Below, in pieces: positions 44,188 to 52,366 of a DNA stretch of 64,000 bases. Positions within the stretch are counted from its first letter, which is position 1, and each line of letters starts with the position of its first letter. The stretch is taken from positions 5,518,001 to 5,582,000 of the forward strand of contig NZ_JAGINU010000001.1 in the NCBI RefSeq assembly GCF_017876315.1, given 5' to 3'. The DNA is from Pseudonocardia parietis (GTDB lineage Bacteria; Actinomycetota; Actinomycetes; Mycobacteriales; Pseudonocardiaceae). Both the position numbers and the translations under genes were made by a program. The notes below the pieces were generated by a model. The model worked only from the letters and a program-made list of their open reading frames with translations. It did no database searches and was not told the DNA's origin.

Positions 44188-44244
44188 TGACAGTCGGTCA
44201 CGGAATCCTTGACACCTGTCCAGGAAAATCTTGACAGTCGGTCA
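44188..44244. promoter_or_regulatory. Two identical 13-bp TetR-like sites in the divergent promoter
   Basis: TGACAGTCGGTCA at 44188-44200 and again at 44232-44244, 44 bases apart (four helical turns). Each is an imperfect palindrome (TGAC / GTCA ends). The second overlaps a TTGACA at 44231-44236, and a further TTGACA is at 44209-44214. Confidence 0.75.
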
Positions 44245-44292
44245 GGGACCCGCAATGGTGTGCCGACCATCACCGCCGATGAAGGAGTGCCA

Positions 44293-45087
44293 GTGACTCA
44301 GATCGACCTGACCGGACGCACCGCGCTCATCACCGGGGGCGCGCAGGGGCTCGGTGAAGGGATGGCCCGCGCGCTGGCCGACGCGGGCGCACGGGTCGTC
44401 GTCGCGGACATCCAGGACGATCTCGGGGCCAAGCTCGCCGAGACGCTCGGTGAGCAGCACGGATTCGTCCACCTCGACGTCACCGACGACGCGTCGTGGG
44501 AGGCCGCCGTCGCCTCCACCGTCGAGCGGTTCGGCGGCCTGGACGTCGTCGTCAACAACGCCGGGCTCGAGGTCACGCAGCTGCTGGCCGACACCGAGCC
44601 CGACGACGTGCGCGGGATGCTGGACGTGAACGTGGTGGGCACCATGCTGGGTATCAAGCACGCCTTCCGGACCATGCGCCCGGGCGGGGCGGCCGGGCAG
44701 GGCGGGACGGTCATCAACGTCGCTTCCGTCGCCGCGACCATCGCCTTCCCGGCGATCGGCGGGTACTCGGCCACCAAGTCGGCCATCGACCGGCTCACCC
44801 GGGTCGCGGCGATGGAGTCGGGCAAGCTCGGCTACGGCGTCCGGGTCAACTGCCTCTACCCCGGGCTGATCCCGACGGCGATGGGCCAGAAGCTCGCGGT
44901 GGAGACCGCAGGCCTCGGCCTGTTCGAGAGCCCGGAGGCCGCCGTCGGCGCCGTGGTGGAGCTGACCCCGTCCGGCCGGCTCGGCGAGGTCTCCGACATC
45001 GCGGACGCGGTGGCCTTCCTCGCCTCCGACGCATCCCGCTTCGTCAACGGCGCCGGGCTACCCGTCGACGGCGGAATGGGAATGTGA
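44293..45087 (+). CDS. SDR-family NAD(P)-dependent oxidoreductase
   Basis: 264-residue short-chain dehydrogenase. Cofactor motif TGGAQGLGEG, NNAG at the strand-4 end, catalytic Ser in NVASVAAT and Tyr/Lys in YSATKSA. Acidic residue after strand 2 (VVADIQDD) suggests NAD. GTG 44293 has GAAGGAG six bases upstream. One-base overlap with the ligase gene. Likely oxidises a hydroxyl in the pathway of the neighbouring ligase and LLM enzyme. Confidence 0.9.
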   Translation: MTQIDLTGRTALITGGAQGLGEGMARALADAGARVVVADIQDDLGAKLAETLGEQHGFVHLDVTDDASWEAAVASTVERFGGLDVVVNNAGLEVTQLLADTEPDDVRGMLDVNVVGTMLGIKHAFRTMRPGGAAGQGGTVINVASVAATIAFPAIGGYSATKSAIDRLTRVAAMESGKLGYGVRVNCLYPGLIPTAMGQKLAVETAGLGLFESPEAAVGAVVELTPSGRLGEVSDIADAVAFLASDASRFVNGAGLPVDGGMGM

Positions 45088-46631
45088 TGCGCCTGACCGA
45101 CTACCTCGACAAGGGGGCCTCGCTGGACCCCGGCGCGCCGAGCCTGGTCTGTGCCGGTGAGGTGGCGACCTACGCCGAGGTGCAGGACCTCGGCGGCCGG
45201 GTCGCCTCCGCGCTGGCCGCGAACGGCGTCGAACCGGGTGACCGGGTCGCGATCCTCTCGGCGAACGACCCGACGGCGTTCACCTGCGTCTTCGGGATCA
45301 GCCGGGCCGGCGCCGTGTGGTGCCCGATCAACCCGCGGAACGAGGCGGCGGAGAACCGCGAGCTGCTCGAGCTGTTCGGCTGCTCGGTCCTGATCTTTCA
45401 GGCGTCGTTCGCTCCGCTGGTGGACGCGATCCACACCGCGCTGCCGCAGCTGCGGACCCTGGTCTGTCTCGATGCCGACGTGCCCTGGGCCACCGGGTGG
45501 GAGGCCTTCCTCGCCACCGGGACCGAGCCGGTCGACCGGCACTGCCCGGACGACGTCGCCATGGTCGTCGGCACCGGCGGCACCACCGGCCGTCCCAAGG
45601 GCGTGGTGCTGACCGGGACGAACATCGAGACGATGACGGCGACCACGCTCATGAGCTACCCGTGGCCGTCGGACGGCGGGCGGCCGGTCTATCTCGCGCT
45701 GGCCCCGCTCACCCACGCCGCCGGGGTCCTGTGCTTCCCGGTGCTGTGCCGCGGCGGCTCGATCGTGGTCATGCGGGCGCCCGACGTCGGCGGCTTCCTG
45801 GACCACGTCGAGCAGCACCGGGTCACCCACACGTTCCTGCCGCCGACGCTCATCTACATGGTGCTCGACCACCCGTCGCTCGACGGGCGCGACCTGTCGT
45901 CGCTGCAGTGCTTCTGGTACGGCGCCGCACCGATGTCGGTGACCCGGCTGGAGGAGGCGCTCACCCGGATCGGGCCGGTGATGGCGCAGCTCTTCGGGCA
46001 GACCGAGGCACCCATGATGATCTCGACGATGGCCCCGTCCGACCACTTCGGTCCCGACGGGTCCATCGCCCGCGGGCGGCTCTCCTCGGCCGGGAGACCC
46101 TCGCCGCTGGTGCGGCTCGCCATCATGGCCGACGACGGCCGGCTGCTCGGCCGCGGCGAGCGCGGGGAGATCGTCGTGCGTGGCTCCCTGGTCATGCGCG
46201 GCTACCTCGACAACGAGGCGGCCACCGCGGAGGTCTCCGCGCACGGGTGGCACCACACCGGCGACATCGGCTACCTCGATGACGACGGCTTCCTCTTCAT
46301 CGTCGACCGGGCGAAGGACATGATCATCACCGGTGGGTTCAACGTCTACTCCTCCGAGGTGGAGCAGGCGTTGATGGCGCACCCCGCCGTCGCCGACTGC
46401 GCCGTGGTCGGCCTGCCCGACGACAAGTGGGGCGAGCGGCTGACGGCCGTCGTCCAGCTCCGTCGGGGCAGCGAGCTCGATCCGGCCGAGCTGACCTCGT
46501 TCGTCAAGGCCCGCATCGGCAGCGTGAAGACGCCCAAGCAGGTCGCGGTCTGGGCGGACCTTCCGCGATCGAAGATCGGCAAGGTCCTCAAGACCGAGAT
46601 CCGGGAACAGCTCCTGGACGTTCCGGTCTGA
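45087..46631 (+). CDS. AMP-dependent acyl-CoA synthetase/ligase
   Basis: 514-residue adenylate-forming ligase that couples a carboxylic acid to CoA. P-loop GTGGTTGRPKG, A5-like motif FGQTEAPM, and C-terminal signatures GYLDDDGFLFIVDRAKD and PRSKIGKVLK with the catalytic Lys. ATG 45087 shares a base with the SDR stop (TGATG). Followed by the LLM oxidoreductase 69 bases downstream. Aliphatic or aromatic acid substrate not determinable. Confidence 0.92.
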   Translation: MRLTDYLDKGASLDPGAPSLVCAGEVATYAEVQDLGGRVASALAANGVEPGDRVAILSANDPTAFTCVFGISRAGAVWCPINPRNEAAENRELLELFGCSVLIFQASFAPLVDAIHTALPQLRTLVCLDADVPWATGWEAFLATGTEPVDRHCPDDVAMVVGTGGTTGRPKGVVLTGTNIETMTATTLMSYPWPSDGGRPVYLALAPLTHAAGVLCFPVLCRGGSIVVMRAPDVGGFLDHVEQHRVTHTFLPPTLIYMVLDHPSLDGRDLSSLQCFWYGAAPMSVTRLEEALTRIGPVMAQLFGQTEAPMMISTMAPSDHFGPDGSIARGRLSSAGRPSPLVRLAIMADDGRLLGRGERGEIVVRGSLVMRGYLDNEAATAEVSAHGWHHTGDIGYLDDDGFLFIVDRAKDMIITGGFNVYSSEVEQALMAHPAVADCAVVGLPDDKWGERLTAVVQLRRGSELDPAELTSFVKARIGSVKTPKQVAVWADLPRSKIGKVLKTEIREQLLDVPV

Positions 46632-46700
46632 CCCAACCTTCGTACTCATCAGACACCGGGCGGCGCGACCGCTCGTCGACACGGCTGGGAGGCCGCGTAC

Positions 46701-47693
46701 ATGAAGCTTTCCCTCTACCTTCCGAACTTCCGGGACAAGGTGACCGTCTCCGAGCTCGAGGACCTCACCGCGCTCGCCGAGGACCTCGACTTCGACTCGG
46801 TCTGGACGCTCGACCGGATCGTCGTCCCGGAGGCGTCGGACCGCGGGGAGCTGCAGTACTCGTTCGGCATGATCCCCGAGATGCCCAAGGGGCTCCCGGT
46901 GTCCTCGCGGGGCCAGTGGCTCCAGGGGATGCCGCTGATCCCGTGGCTGGCGGCGAAGACGTCGAAGGTCCGGATCGGCATGAGCATCATCGACACGCCG
47001 TTCCGCGCGCCCGGTGTCCTGGCCGCCGAGATGGCCACCATCGACCACCTGTCCGGGGGCCGGCTCAACGTCGGCGTCGGGGCCGGGTGGATGCCCGAGG
47101 AGTTCGCGGCCTCGAGTGCCTCGCACATCTTCCCCAAGCGCAACAAGCACGTGCGCGAGACGATCGAGATCATGCAGGGCATCTGGACCAACGATGTCTT
47201 CGAGTACCACGGCGAGTTCGCCGACTTCGACCGGTGCGGGTTCGGCGCGAAGCCCGTGCAGCAGCCCGGCCCGCCGATCTTCTTCAGCGGCCTGAAGGAC
47301 CCGAAGCGGGCGGCGACCCGCATCAGCCGCTACAACCTCGCCGGCTGGATCGGCATCCAGGACTCCCCCGAGGACATCGCCCGGTGGCGCGGTGAGATCG
47401 GGCGCGAGCTCGGCGAGATCGGCAGCGACCGCACGGTCGACGACCTCGAGATCAGCAGCATGCTCTGGACCGTGATCACCGACCAGGAGGTCGACCAGTC
47501 GCCGCAGGGCAAGCTCACCAACCTCCTGGTGGGCACCGCGGAGCAGATCACCGACCGGCTGAAGGCCTACAAGGAGGCCGGCATGACGATGCCGATGTTC
47601 TGGCCGCCGTTCCAGGACGTGCCGGTCGCGAAGACGCTCGACGACCTCAAGCGCCTCAAGGAGGAGATCCTGCCGAAGGTCGAGGCCGCGTAG
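46701..47693 (+). CDS. LLM-class (F420-type) oxidoreductase
   Basis: 330-residue luciferase-like flavin or F420-dependent oxidoreductase with a TIM barrel. LAEDLDFDSVWTLDRIVVP, SGGRLNVGVGAGWMPEEF and IFFSGL are typical; the TIGR03619/F420-dependent subgroup looks closest. GGGAGG lies upstream of ATG 46701. End of the SDR-ligase-LLM unit: a strong hairpin follows. Cofactor choice (F420 or FMN) cannot be fixed from motifs. Confidence 0.88.
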   Translation: MKLSLYLPNFRDKVTVSELEDLTALAEDLDFDSVWTLDRIVVPEASDRGELQYSFGMIPEMPKGLPVSSRGQWLQGMPLIPWLAAKTSKVRIGMSIIDTPFRAPGVLAAEMATIDHLSGGRLNVGVGAGWMPEEFAASSASHIFPKRNKHVRETIEIMQGIWTNDVFEYHGEFADFDRCGFGAKPVQQPGPPIFFSGLKDPKRAATRISRYNLAGWIGIQDSPEDIARWRGEIGRELGEIGSDRTVDDLEISSMLWTVITDQEVDQSPQGKLTNLLVGTAEQITDRLKAYKEAGMTMPMFWPPFQDVPVAKTLDDLKRLKEEILPKVEAA

Positions 47694-47711
47694 TCGCGTC
47701 CTCCGATCCAC

Positions 47712-47752
47712 GCGGGTTCGGCCGTGGCCGGGATGGCCACGGCCGAACCCGC
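47712..47752 (+). terminator. 18-bp stem terminator after the LLM gene
   Basis: Perfect 18-bp stem (47712-47729 with 47735-47752; arm begins GCGGGTTCGGCCGTGGCC) and a GGGAT loop, 19 bases after the stop. The strongest hairpin in the window. Confidence 0.85.
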
Positions 47753-47887
47753 ACGTGTGGATGACCGTGATTCCGACGGAGTGAAGGTGCTCCCCGGTGC
47801 TCGACGGGCCGTCCCGATGCCTCCCGGCGGTGTAATCGAGGCGCTACGTTCGGCGAGTACCGGCAAGGGCGTCGGGAGGAGCGGGCC

Positions 47888-48733
47888 GTGGCCGAGGACC
47901 AGGTCGATGCCTTGACCGTGGCCGAGCAGGCGGCGCGGCTGAACGACCTCGCCGTCCACCGGAGTGCGCAGGGTCAGCGGGACGAAGCCCTGGCAGCAGC
48001 GGAGGAAGCCGCAAGGCTGTACCACGCACTCACCGAGCGCTTCCCGGTGCTGTTCGGCACCGACGCCGAGCGCGCCGACGCGCTGGCCACCGCCCTGCGC
48101 GAGGACCGGCCCGGGGTCTCGTCGCTGGCGCCCACTCCGGCCGGGTCCGGGCCCACCGGCCCCGGCGCCTCTACGCTCGGCACCGTACGCATACCGGACG
48201 AACCCGGAGCCGGAGCGACGCCCGGGCCGGAACCGCCGGCACGTCCGGCCCCCGCAGCAGGTCGTCCCTGCCGGTCACGGCGGCGCACCGTGCTGTCCGC
48301 CGCGCTGATGGCGGCGGCGATGACCGTCCTGATCGGGACCGTGGGATCCGCAGACCAGGCGCTGCCGCAGGTACGCACGCCGGCACCGGTGCGGGAAGAT
48401 CCGCCGCCTGCCCCCGTCCCGCCGCCTGTCCCTGTCCTGTCGTGGACCGCCACCGCCCGCCCCGACGTCGCCCCGACAGGCGTCACGCTGCGTTCCACAC
48501 CCTCCACCGCCGGAGACCCGGTCGGGCGGCTACCCGCCGGCGCCGACGCCCCGATCCAGTGCGGCGAGATCGGCCGCACGACCTCCACCGAGACCGGCGA
48601 GAGCAGCTCCAGCTGGCTACGCACCACCGCCGGGGGCTACCTCTCCGCAGTCAACGTCGAGGTCCGTGGGCCCGACCCCGTGCGGAACTGCACACCCGGA
48701 CAGCCCCCGGTGCCTCTCCCCCACCACCGGTGA
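47888..48733 (+). CDS. Membrane-anchored protein with TPR-like N-terminus and SH3-like domain
   Basis: 281 residues. Residues ~10-75 are helical and TPR-like (AARLNDLAVHRSAQGQRDEA, AEEAARLYHALTERFP). A Pro/Gly-rich linker follows, then one membrane helix (VLSAALMAAAMTVLIGTVG), a second Pro-rich stretch and a bacterial SH3-like domain (GVTLRSTPSTAGDPVGRLPA, SSWLRTTAGGYLSAVNV). That places the SH3 part outside the cell, where it may bind cell wall. GTG 47888 has GGGAGGAG upstream. No named family. Confidence 0.75.
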   Translation: MAEDQVDALTVAEQAARLNDLAVHRSAQGQRDEALAAAEEAARLYHALTERFPVLFGTDAERADALATALREDRPGVSSLAPTPAGSGPTGPGASTLGTVRIPDEPGAGATPGPEPPARPAPAAGRPCRSRRRTVLSAALMAAAMTVLIGTVGSADQALPQVRTPAPVREDPPPAPVPPPVPVLSWTATARPDVAPTGVTLRSTPSTAGDPVGRLPAGADAPIQCGEIGRTTSTETGESSSSWLRTTAGGYLSAVNVEVRGPDPVRNCTPGQPPVPLPHHR

Positions 48734-48816
48734 CCGCGCAGGGCCGTCGTCGCCCCGGCCTGCCGTTCCGGTGAACGTCGGTGGCGAGGTCCGTACCGGC
48801 GGAGCAGAGTGGGAAC

Positions 48817-49536
48817 ATGAACACCGCGCCCAAAACTCTCCAGAGCCTGGCCGGTGACATCGGCCTGATGCAGCGCGAGTCGGGGATGGCGATGGCCACC
48901 ATCACCAGCCTCGACGCCGACGAACTCGGCAAGCCGACCGGGTGCGAGGGATGGACCCGGGCGCACGTGATCGCCCACCTGGCCCGCGACGCGGATGCCA
49001 TGACGAACCTGGCCACCTGGGCCGTCACCGGCCAGGAGACTCCGGGATACGAGTCGCGGGAGCAGCGGGACGCCGACATCGAGGCGACCGCGACGCTGCC
49101 CGCCACCGAACTGGTCGCCGCCCTGGAGCAGGCCAACGCCCGCCTGCTGACGGCGTTCGAGTCGCTGCGGAACGGGGTGCAGGCGGAGACACTGCCGACC
49201 TTGTTCTCCGGCGAGATCAACGCGTTCTCGCTGCCGGCCCGGCGCACCACCGAGGTGATCGTCCACCACAACGACCTCGACACCACCTGGGAGTGGCACG
49301 AAGCCGACCCCGACGCGATCCTGAACGCGATCGATACCTGCGTGCACCGGCTGCAGGTCAGCCCCGACAGTCCCGGCCTGCAGATCGTCGCCCGCGAGGG
49401 CGAGGAGTGGACCGTCGGTGACGGTTCGTTCAGGATCGAGGGCTACTACGAGACGCTGCTGCCGTTTCTGGCGCGTGAGCAGGTGGAAGAAGGTCTGCGG
49501 TACGAGGGTGAGTTGCCGAAACTGCCGCCGTGGTGA
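48817..49536 (+). CDS. Maleylpyruvate isomerase-family (MDMPI/DinB-like) mycothiol-dependent enzyme
   Basis: 239 residues. An N-terminal DinB-like four-helix bundle with the MDMPI signature GWTRAHVIAHLARDADAM, and a second His pair in RTTEVIVHHNDLD, as expected for metal-binding residues of mycothiol-dependent isomerases and transferases. C-terminal MDMPI domain present (GLQIVAREGEEWTVGDG). ATG 48817. Overlaps the PatB-type gene by seven bases. Specific reaction unknown; mycothiol use is by family. Confidence 0.82.
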   Translation: MNTAPKTLQSLAGDIGLMQRESGMAMATITSLDADELGKPTGCEGWTRAHVIAHLARDADAMTNLATWAVTGQETPGYESREQRDADIEATATLPATELVAALEQANARLLTAFESLRNGVQAETLPTLFSGEINAFSLPARRTTEVIVHHNDLDTTWEWHEADPDAILNAIDTCVHRLQVSPDSPGLQIVAREGEEWTVGDGSFRIEGYYETLLPFLAREQVEEGLRYEGELPKLPPW

Positions 49537-50705
49537 GGCCTGATTTCGACGAGGTGTTGCCGCGACACCGGCTCAGCACGGCGAAGTGGGAGATGGAGAT
49601 CGCCCGTACCGGCGATCCCGGAATACTGTGTTTCGGCACCGCCGACATGGACTTCCGATCACCTCCCGCCGTGCGGCGCGCCATTCGCGACGTCGCGGAC
49701 ACCGGCCATTTCGGCTACCCGTTCACACCGCAGTCGTACTACGACGCGATCGTGCAGCACTACGCGCGGCGCGGCTGGACCGTCCCGGAGGAATGGCTCA
49801 GCTCGCACGTCGGGATATACGCCTCGATGCAACCGCTCATCGAGATCCTCACCCGCCCCGGCGACGGGGTGGTGTTCCAGAGTCCGGCTCACCACATCTT
49901 CGAGGAGCTGATCCGGGCCAACGGCCGCGTTCCCCGGATCAACCCTCTCGCCGCAGCCGGTGACACCTACACCATGGACCTCGACCACCTCGCGTCCGTG
50001 GTCGACGATCGGACCCGACTGCTCCTGCTGTGCAATCCGCACAATCCCGTCGGACGGGTCTGGACGCACAGCGAACTACTCGCACTGCACGAGTTCTGCG
50101 CGTCGCGCGACATCCGCATCCTCGCCGACGAGGTCTACTACGGACTCCTCTATCCCGGCGTGTCGTTCACCCCGATGGCTTCCATCTCGCATTCGGCGTC
50201 GATGAACACCGTGACCGTCACCTCGGCCAGCAAGTCGTTCAACCTGACCGGGCTCACACATTCGCTCGTCATCTGCGAGAACCGCAAGATCCTGGACGCT
50301 TATCACGACGAACTGAAGAAGACCAACGTCTACTTCGGTGGTTCGATGATGGGAATCGTGGCGACCGAGGCCGCCCTGCGCCACGGCGACGACTGGCTCC
50401 GATCCCTGATGGCCTACGTCGGAGGCAATCTGGACCTGCTTCGTTCCTGGGCGGCCGAGCACGCACCGGGTGTGCGAGTGCATCGGCCCGAGGGCACCTA
50501 CTTCGCCTGGCTCGACTGCGCAGCATGGGGACTCGACGACGAGGCCGTGGTCGAGTTCCTGGAGTCGGCCGCCCGGATCGTGGTCTCCCCCGGTCATCGT
50601 CTCGGCCCCGGCGGCACCGGGCACATCCGGCTGAACCTGGCATGCCCGCGGTCGACCCTCGTGGCCGGGCTCGAACGACTCGGCGCTGCTCTCGCCCACC
50701 GGTGA
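49530..50705 (+). CDS. PatB/MalY-type aminotransferase (C-S lyase)
   Basis: 391-residue PLP enzyme, fold type I. The MalY/PatB N-terminus (DEVLPRHRLSTAKWE, FGTADMDFRSPPAV) is present; PLP lysine in VTSASKSFNLTG; LLCNPHNPVGRVW; Arg near the C-terminus in GHIRLNLACP. Such enzymes cleave cystathionine-like thioethers or transaminate. Overlaps the MDMPI gene by seven bases; GTG 49530 or 49533 are both possible starts. GC content here is slightly lower than in neighbours in the second half. Confidence 0.9.
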   Translation: MVRPDFDEVLPRHRLSTAKWEMEIARTGDPGILCFGTADMDFRSPPAVRRAIRDVADTGHFGYPFTPQSYYDAIVQHYARRGWTVPEEWLSSHVGIYASMQPLIEILTRPGDGVVFQSPAHHIFEELIRANGRVPRINPLAAAGDTYTMDLDHLASVVDDRTRLLLLCNPHNPVGRVWTHSELLALHEFCASRDIRILADEVYYGLLYPGVSFTPMASISHSASMNTVTVTSASKSFNLTGLTHSLVICENRKILDAYHDELKKTNVYFGGSMMGIVATEAALRHGDDWLRSLMAYVGGNLDLLRSWAAEHAPGVRVHRPEGTYFAWLDCAAWGLDDEAVVEFLESAARIVVSPGHRLGPGGTGHIRLNLACPRSTLVAGLERLGAALAHR

Positions 50706-50746
50706 ACGGGACTCGCCGAGCCACGAAAGCCTGCCTAGACTCGGTC

Positions 50747-50760
50747 CGCAAACGTTTTCG
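50747..50760. promoter_or_regulatory. LacI-type operator before the IS-interrupted gene
   Basis: CGCAAACGTTTTCG, a 14-bp near-palindrome with the central CG typical of LacI/PurR sites, just before the AAGGAG ribosome binding site at 50762 and downstream of a TAGACT -10 (50736). Shares CGCAANCGTT with the site at 53511. Confidence 0.55.
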
Positions 50761-50772
50761 CAAGGAGTGACC

Positions 50773-51036
50773 ATGTGTGCACAGTGCCGCGCCCCGAACG
50801 CACGTGAGGACTGGTTCGCAGCCGGCGCCCCGGACTCGCTCGCGGGACGCCGCCGGGCCCGCAGCGACCTTGCGCGCGCGGCCACGACACTTCTGGCGGG
50901 CCACGGACTGCGGGTCGACGCGCCGCCGGGGGCGATGGCACTGCATTTACGCACTCCGACCGGGCGCAGCGCCATCGTCCATCGCCTCGACGAGGTCGTC
51001 GAGGCGGCTCGTCGCCTGACAGTGAGGATGATGTAG
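50773..51036 (+). pseudogene. Small CxxC protein truncated by the IS110 insertion (5' part)
   Basis: ATG 50773, with AAGGAG five bases upstream, now encodes 87 residues starting MCAQCRAPNAREDW (a CxxC pair). The last four codons (V84-M87) and TAG come from the IS left end. Joining codon 83 (51019-51021) to TCC at 52367 restores an open frame of 105 codons (...RRLT then SGRSVDPLDPRLLDEI...) whose TGA overlaps the cobW ATG. So the original gene was coupled to cobW. Function unrecognised; the CxxC pair could bind zinc, fitting a CobW partner. Confidence 0.75.
51027..51032 (+). promoter_or_regulatory. -10 half of the IS circle-junction promoter
   Basis: GATGAT at the left end. TTGACA is at the right end (52349-52354). 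Joining the two ends in a circle spaces them by exactly 17 bases (12 from the right end, 5 from the left). The predicted transcript start falls near 51039, the first base of the bridge RNA stem. Confidence 0.7.
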
Positions 51037-51038
51037 GT

Positions 51039-51235
51039 GAGCCCCGCAGCGGTCGGTCTGACCCACCGCCTGACTGACTCCTGGTCCTCAACCGGATCTG
51101 TCGGCCGGTCCGCTGCGGGGCTCGCTTGCACTCACCAGACGGCGGTTGTGACCTCATAGGAGCCTGTGCCAGCAGGCACCCATCACTGTCTTGTCCGCTC
51201 GCCCCGGCTGGTGCGTGCCGCCCTGCCCGGTCGAA
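51039..51235 (+). ncRNA. Candidate IS110 bridge RNA
   Basis: Structured non-coding left end. Domain 1 (51039-51123) has a perfect 14-bp stem (GAGCCCCGCAGCGG with 51110-51123) enclosing CGCCTGAC (51067-51074), a GAC/GTC hairpin and CCGGAT (51092-51097). CGCCTGAC equals the left insertion flank (51013-51020), and CCGGAT is complementary to the right flank ATCCGG (52366-52371). Domain 2 has CATAGGAGC (51155-51163), equal to the right IS end (52357-52365), a CCTG/CAGG hairpin, and TCACTG (51183-51188), complementary to CAGTGA at the left end (51020-51025). These are the target and donor guides expected of a bridge RNA. The 3' end is a guess. Confidence 0.8.
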
Positions 51236-51251
51236 CGAGTACAGGACGGTC

Positions 51252-52352
51252 ATGCCCACGATGACACACCCCCACCCCGCTGACACCGCCGTCCCCGGCG
51301 AGCCCCGCCAGGTCACCGGCGGGGTCGACACCCACAAAGACACCCACACCGCCGCCGCCCTCGACCAGGCCACCGGCCAGCTACTGGGACACGCCCAGTT
51401 CCCGGCCACCGCAGCCGGCTACGCCGCGCTGGTGTCCTGGCTGCAGACCTTCGGGCTGCTGGTCCGGGTCGGGGTCGAGGGCACCGGCGTCTACGGCGCC
51501 GGCCTGGCCCGCCACCTACACACCGCCGCGATCACCGTGGTCGAGGTCGACCGCCCGGACCGCAAGACCCGCCGCTGGCAAGGCAAGTCCGACCCGGTCG
51601 ACGCCGAGGCCGCCGCCCGCGCCGCCCTGGCCGGACGCGCCACCGGTGTCCCCAAGCAGCGCGACGGACGAGTCGAAGCCCTGCGGGCGCTGCGCGTGGC
51701 TCGCCGCTCCGCGGTCGCCGCCCGCGCCGAGGCCCAGACCCAGATCCGATCACTGCTGATCACTGCCCCCGACGAGCTGCGCACCCATCTCGCGCCCATG
51801 AGGCTGCGGGAGCTGCTGACCCACTGCGCCACCCGACGCCCCGACCCCGCCCACGCCGACCAGCCCGAGACCGCGACTCTGATCGCGCTGCGCAGCCTGG
51901 CCCGCCGCCACCGCGAGCTGACCACCGAGATCGACGACATCGAGTCGTTGATCGCGCCGCTGGTGACCGCGATCAACCCGAGCCTGGCTGCGATGCACGG
52001 GGTTGGTCCCGACGTCGCCGGACAGCTCCTGGTCACCGCGGGCGAGAACCCGCACCGACTGCGGTCCGAGGCCGCGTTCGCGATGCTCTGCGGGGCCGCA
52101 CCACTGCCCGCGTCGTCCGGGCGCACCCACCGCCACCGACTCAACCGCGGCGGGGACCGACAAGCCAACGCCGCGCTCTACCGGATCGTGCTCTGCCGAC
52201 TGCGCTGGGACCCACGCACCCGCGACTACGCCGACCGCCGCACCGCCGAAGGCATGAGCAAGAAAGAGATCATCCGCTGCCTCAAGCGCTACATCGCCCG
52301 AGACATCTACCGCGCCCTACTCACCACCCACGACCTCGAACCCGCCGCTTGA
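51252..52352 (+). CDS. IS110-family DEDD recombinase (transposase)
   Basis: 366 residues. N-terminal DEDD (RuvC-like) domain: first Asp in GGVDTHKDTH, Glu in VGVEGTGVYG, last Asps in GKSDPVDAEAA. C-terminal Transposase_20 domain with the helix-hairpin-helix segment AMHGVGPDVAGQLL and the catalytic Ser region LPASSGRTHRHRLNRGG. ATG 51252. It works with the bridge RNA encoded just upstream to pair donor and target DNA. Length and motifs are complete, so the element may be active. Confidence 0.93.
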   Translation: MPTMTHPHPADTAVPGEPRQVTGGVDTHKDTHTAAALDQATGQLLGHAQFPATAAGYAALVSWLQTFGLLVRVGVEGTGVYGAGLARHLHTAAITVVEVDRPDRKTRRWQGKSDPVDAEAAARAALAGRATGVPKQRDGRVEALRALRVARRSAVAARAEAQTQIRSLLITAPDELRTHLAPMRLRELLTHCATRRPDPAHADQPETATLIALRSLARRHRELTTEIDDIESLIAPLVTAINPSLAAMHGVGPDVAGQLLVTAGENPHRLRSEAAFAMLCGAAPLPASSGRTHRHRLNRGGDRQANAALYRIVLCRLRWDPRTRDYADRRTAEGMSKKEIIRCLKRYIARDIYRALLTTHDLEPAA

Positions 52353-52354
52353 CA
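52349..52354 (+). promoter_or_regulatory. -35 hexamer at the right end of the IS
   Basis: TTGACA overlapping the recombinase stop codon. In the integrated form it points rightward into the flank. Only circularisation brings it 17 bases from GATGAT (51027). Confidence 0.7.
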
Positions 52355-52366
52355 TCCATAGGAGCA

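Larger units (their letters stand above)
51022..52366 (+). mobile_element. IS110-family insertion sequence, about 1345 bp
   Basis: Boundaries come from the interrupted gene: left junction after CA at 51020-51021, right junction at CA 52365-52366. One CA core is inside the element. No terminal inverted repeats and no target duplication beyond the dinucleotide, as usual in IS110. The layout is a 230-base non-coding left end, a 366-residue DEDD recombinase gene, and a 14-base right end. The left end encodes a probable bridge RNA. The copy looks intact. Boundary certainty is about one or two bases because of the shared CA. Confidence 0.88.

Noticed and set aside
51155..52365. CATAGGAGC at both ends of the IS region as terminal direct repeats or target duplication
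   Set aside because: The left copy is about 135 bases inside the element once boundaries are fixed from the interrupted gene. It is better explained as the donor guide in the bridge RNA.
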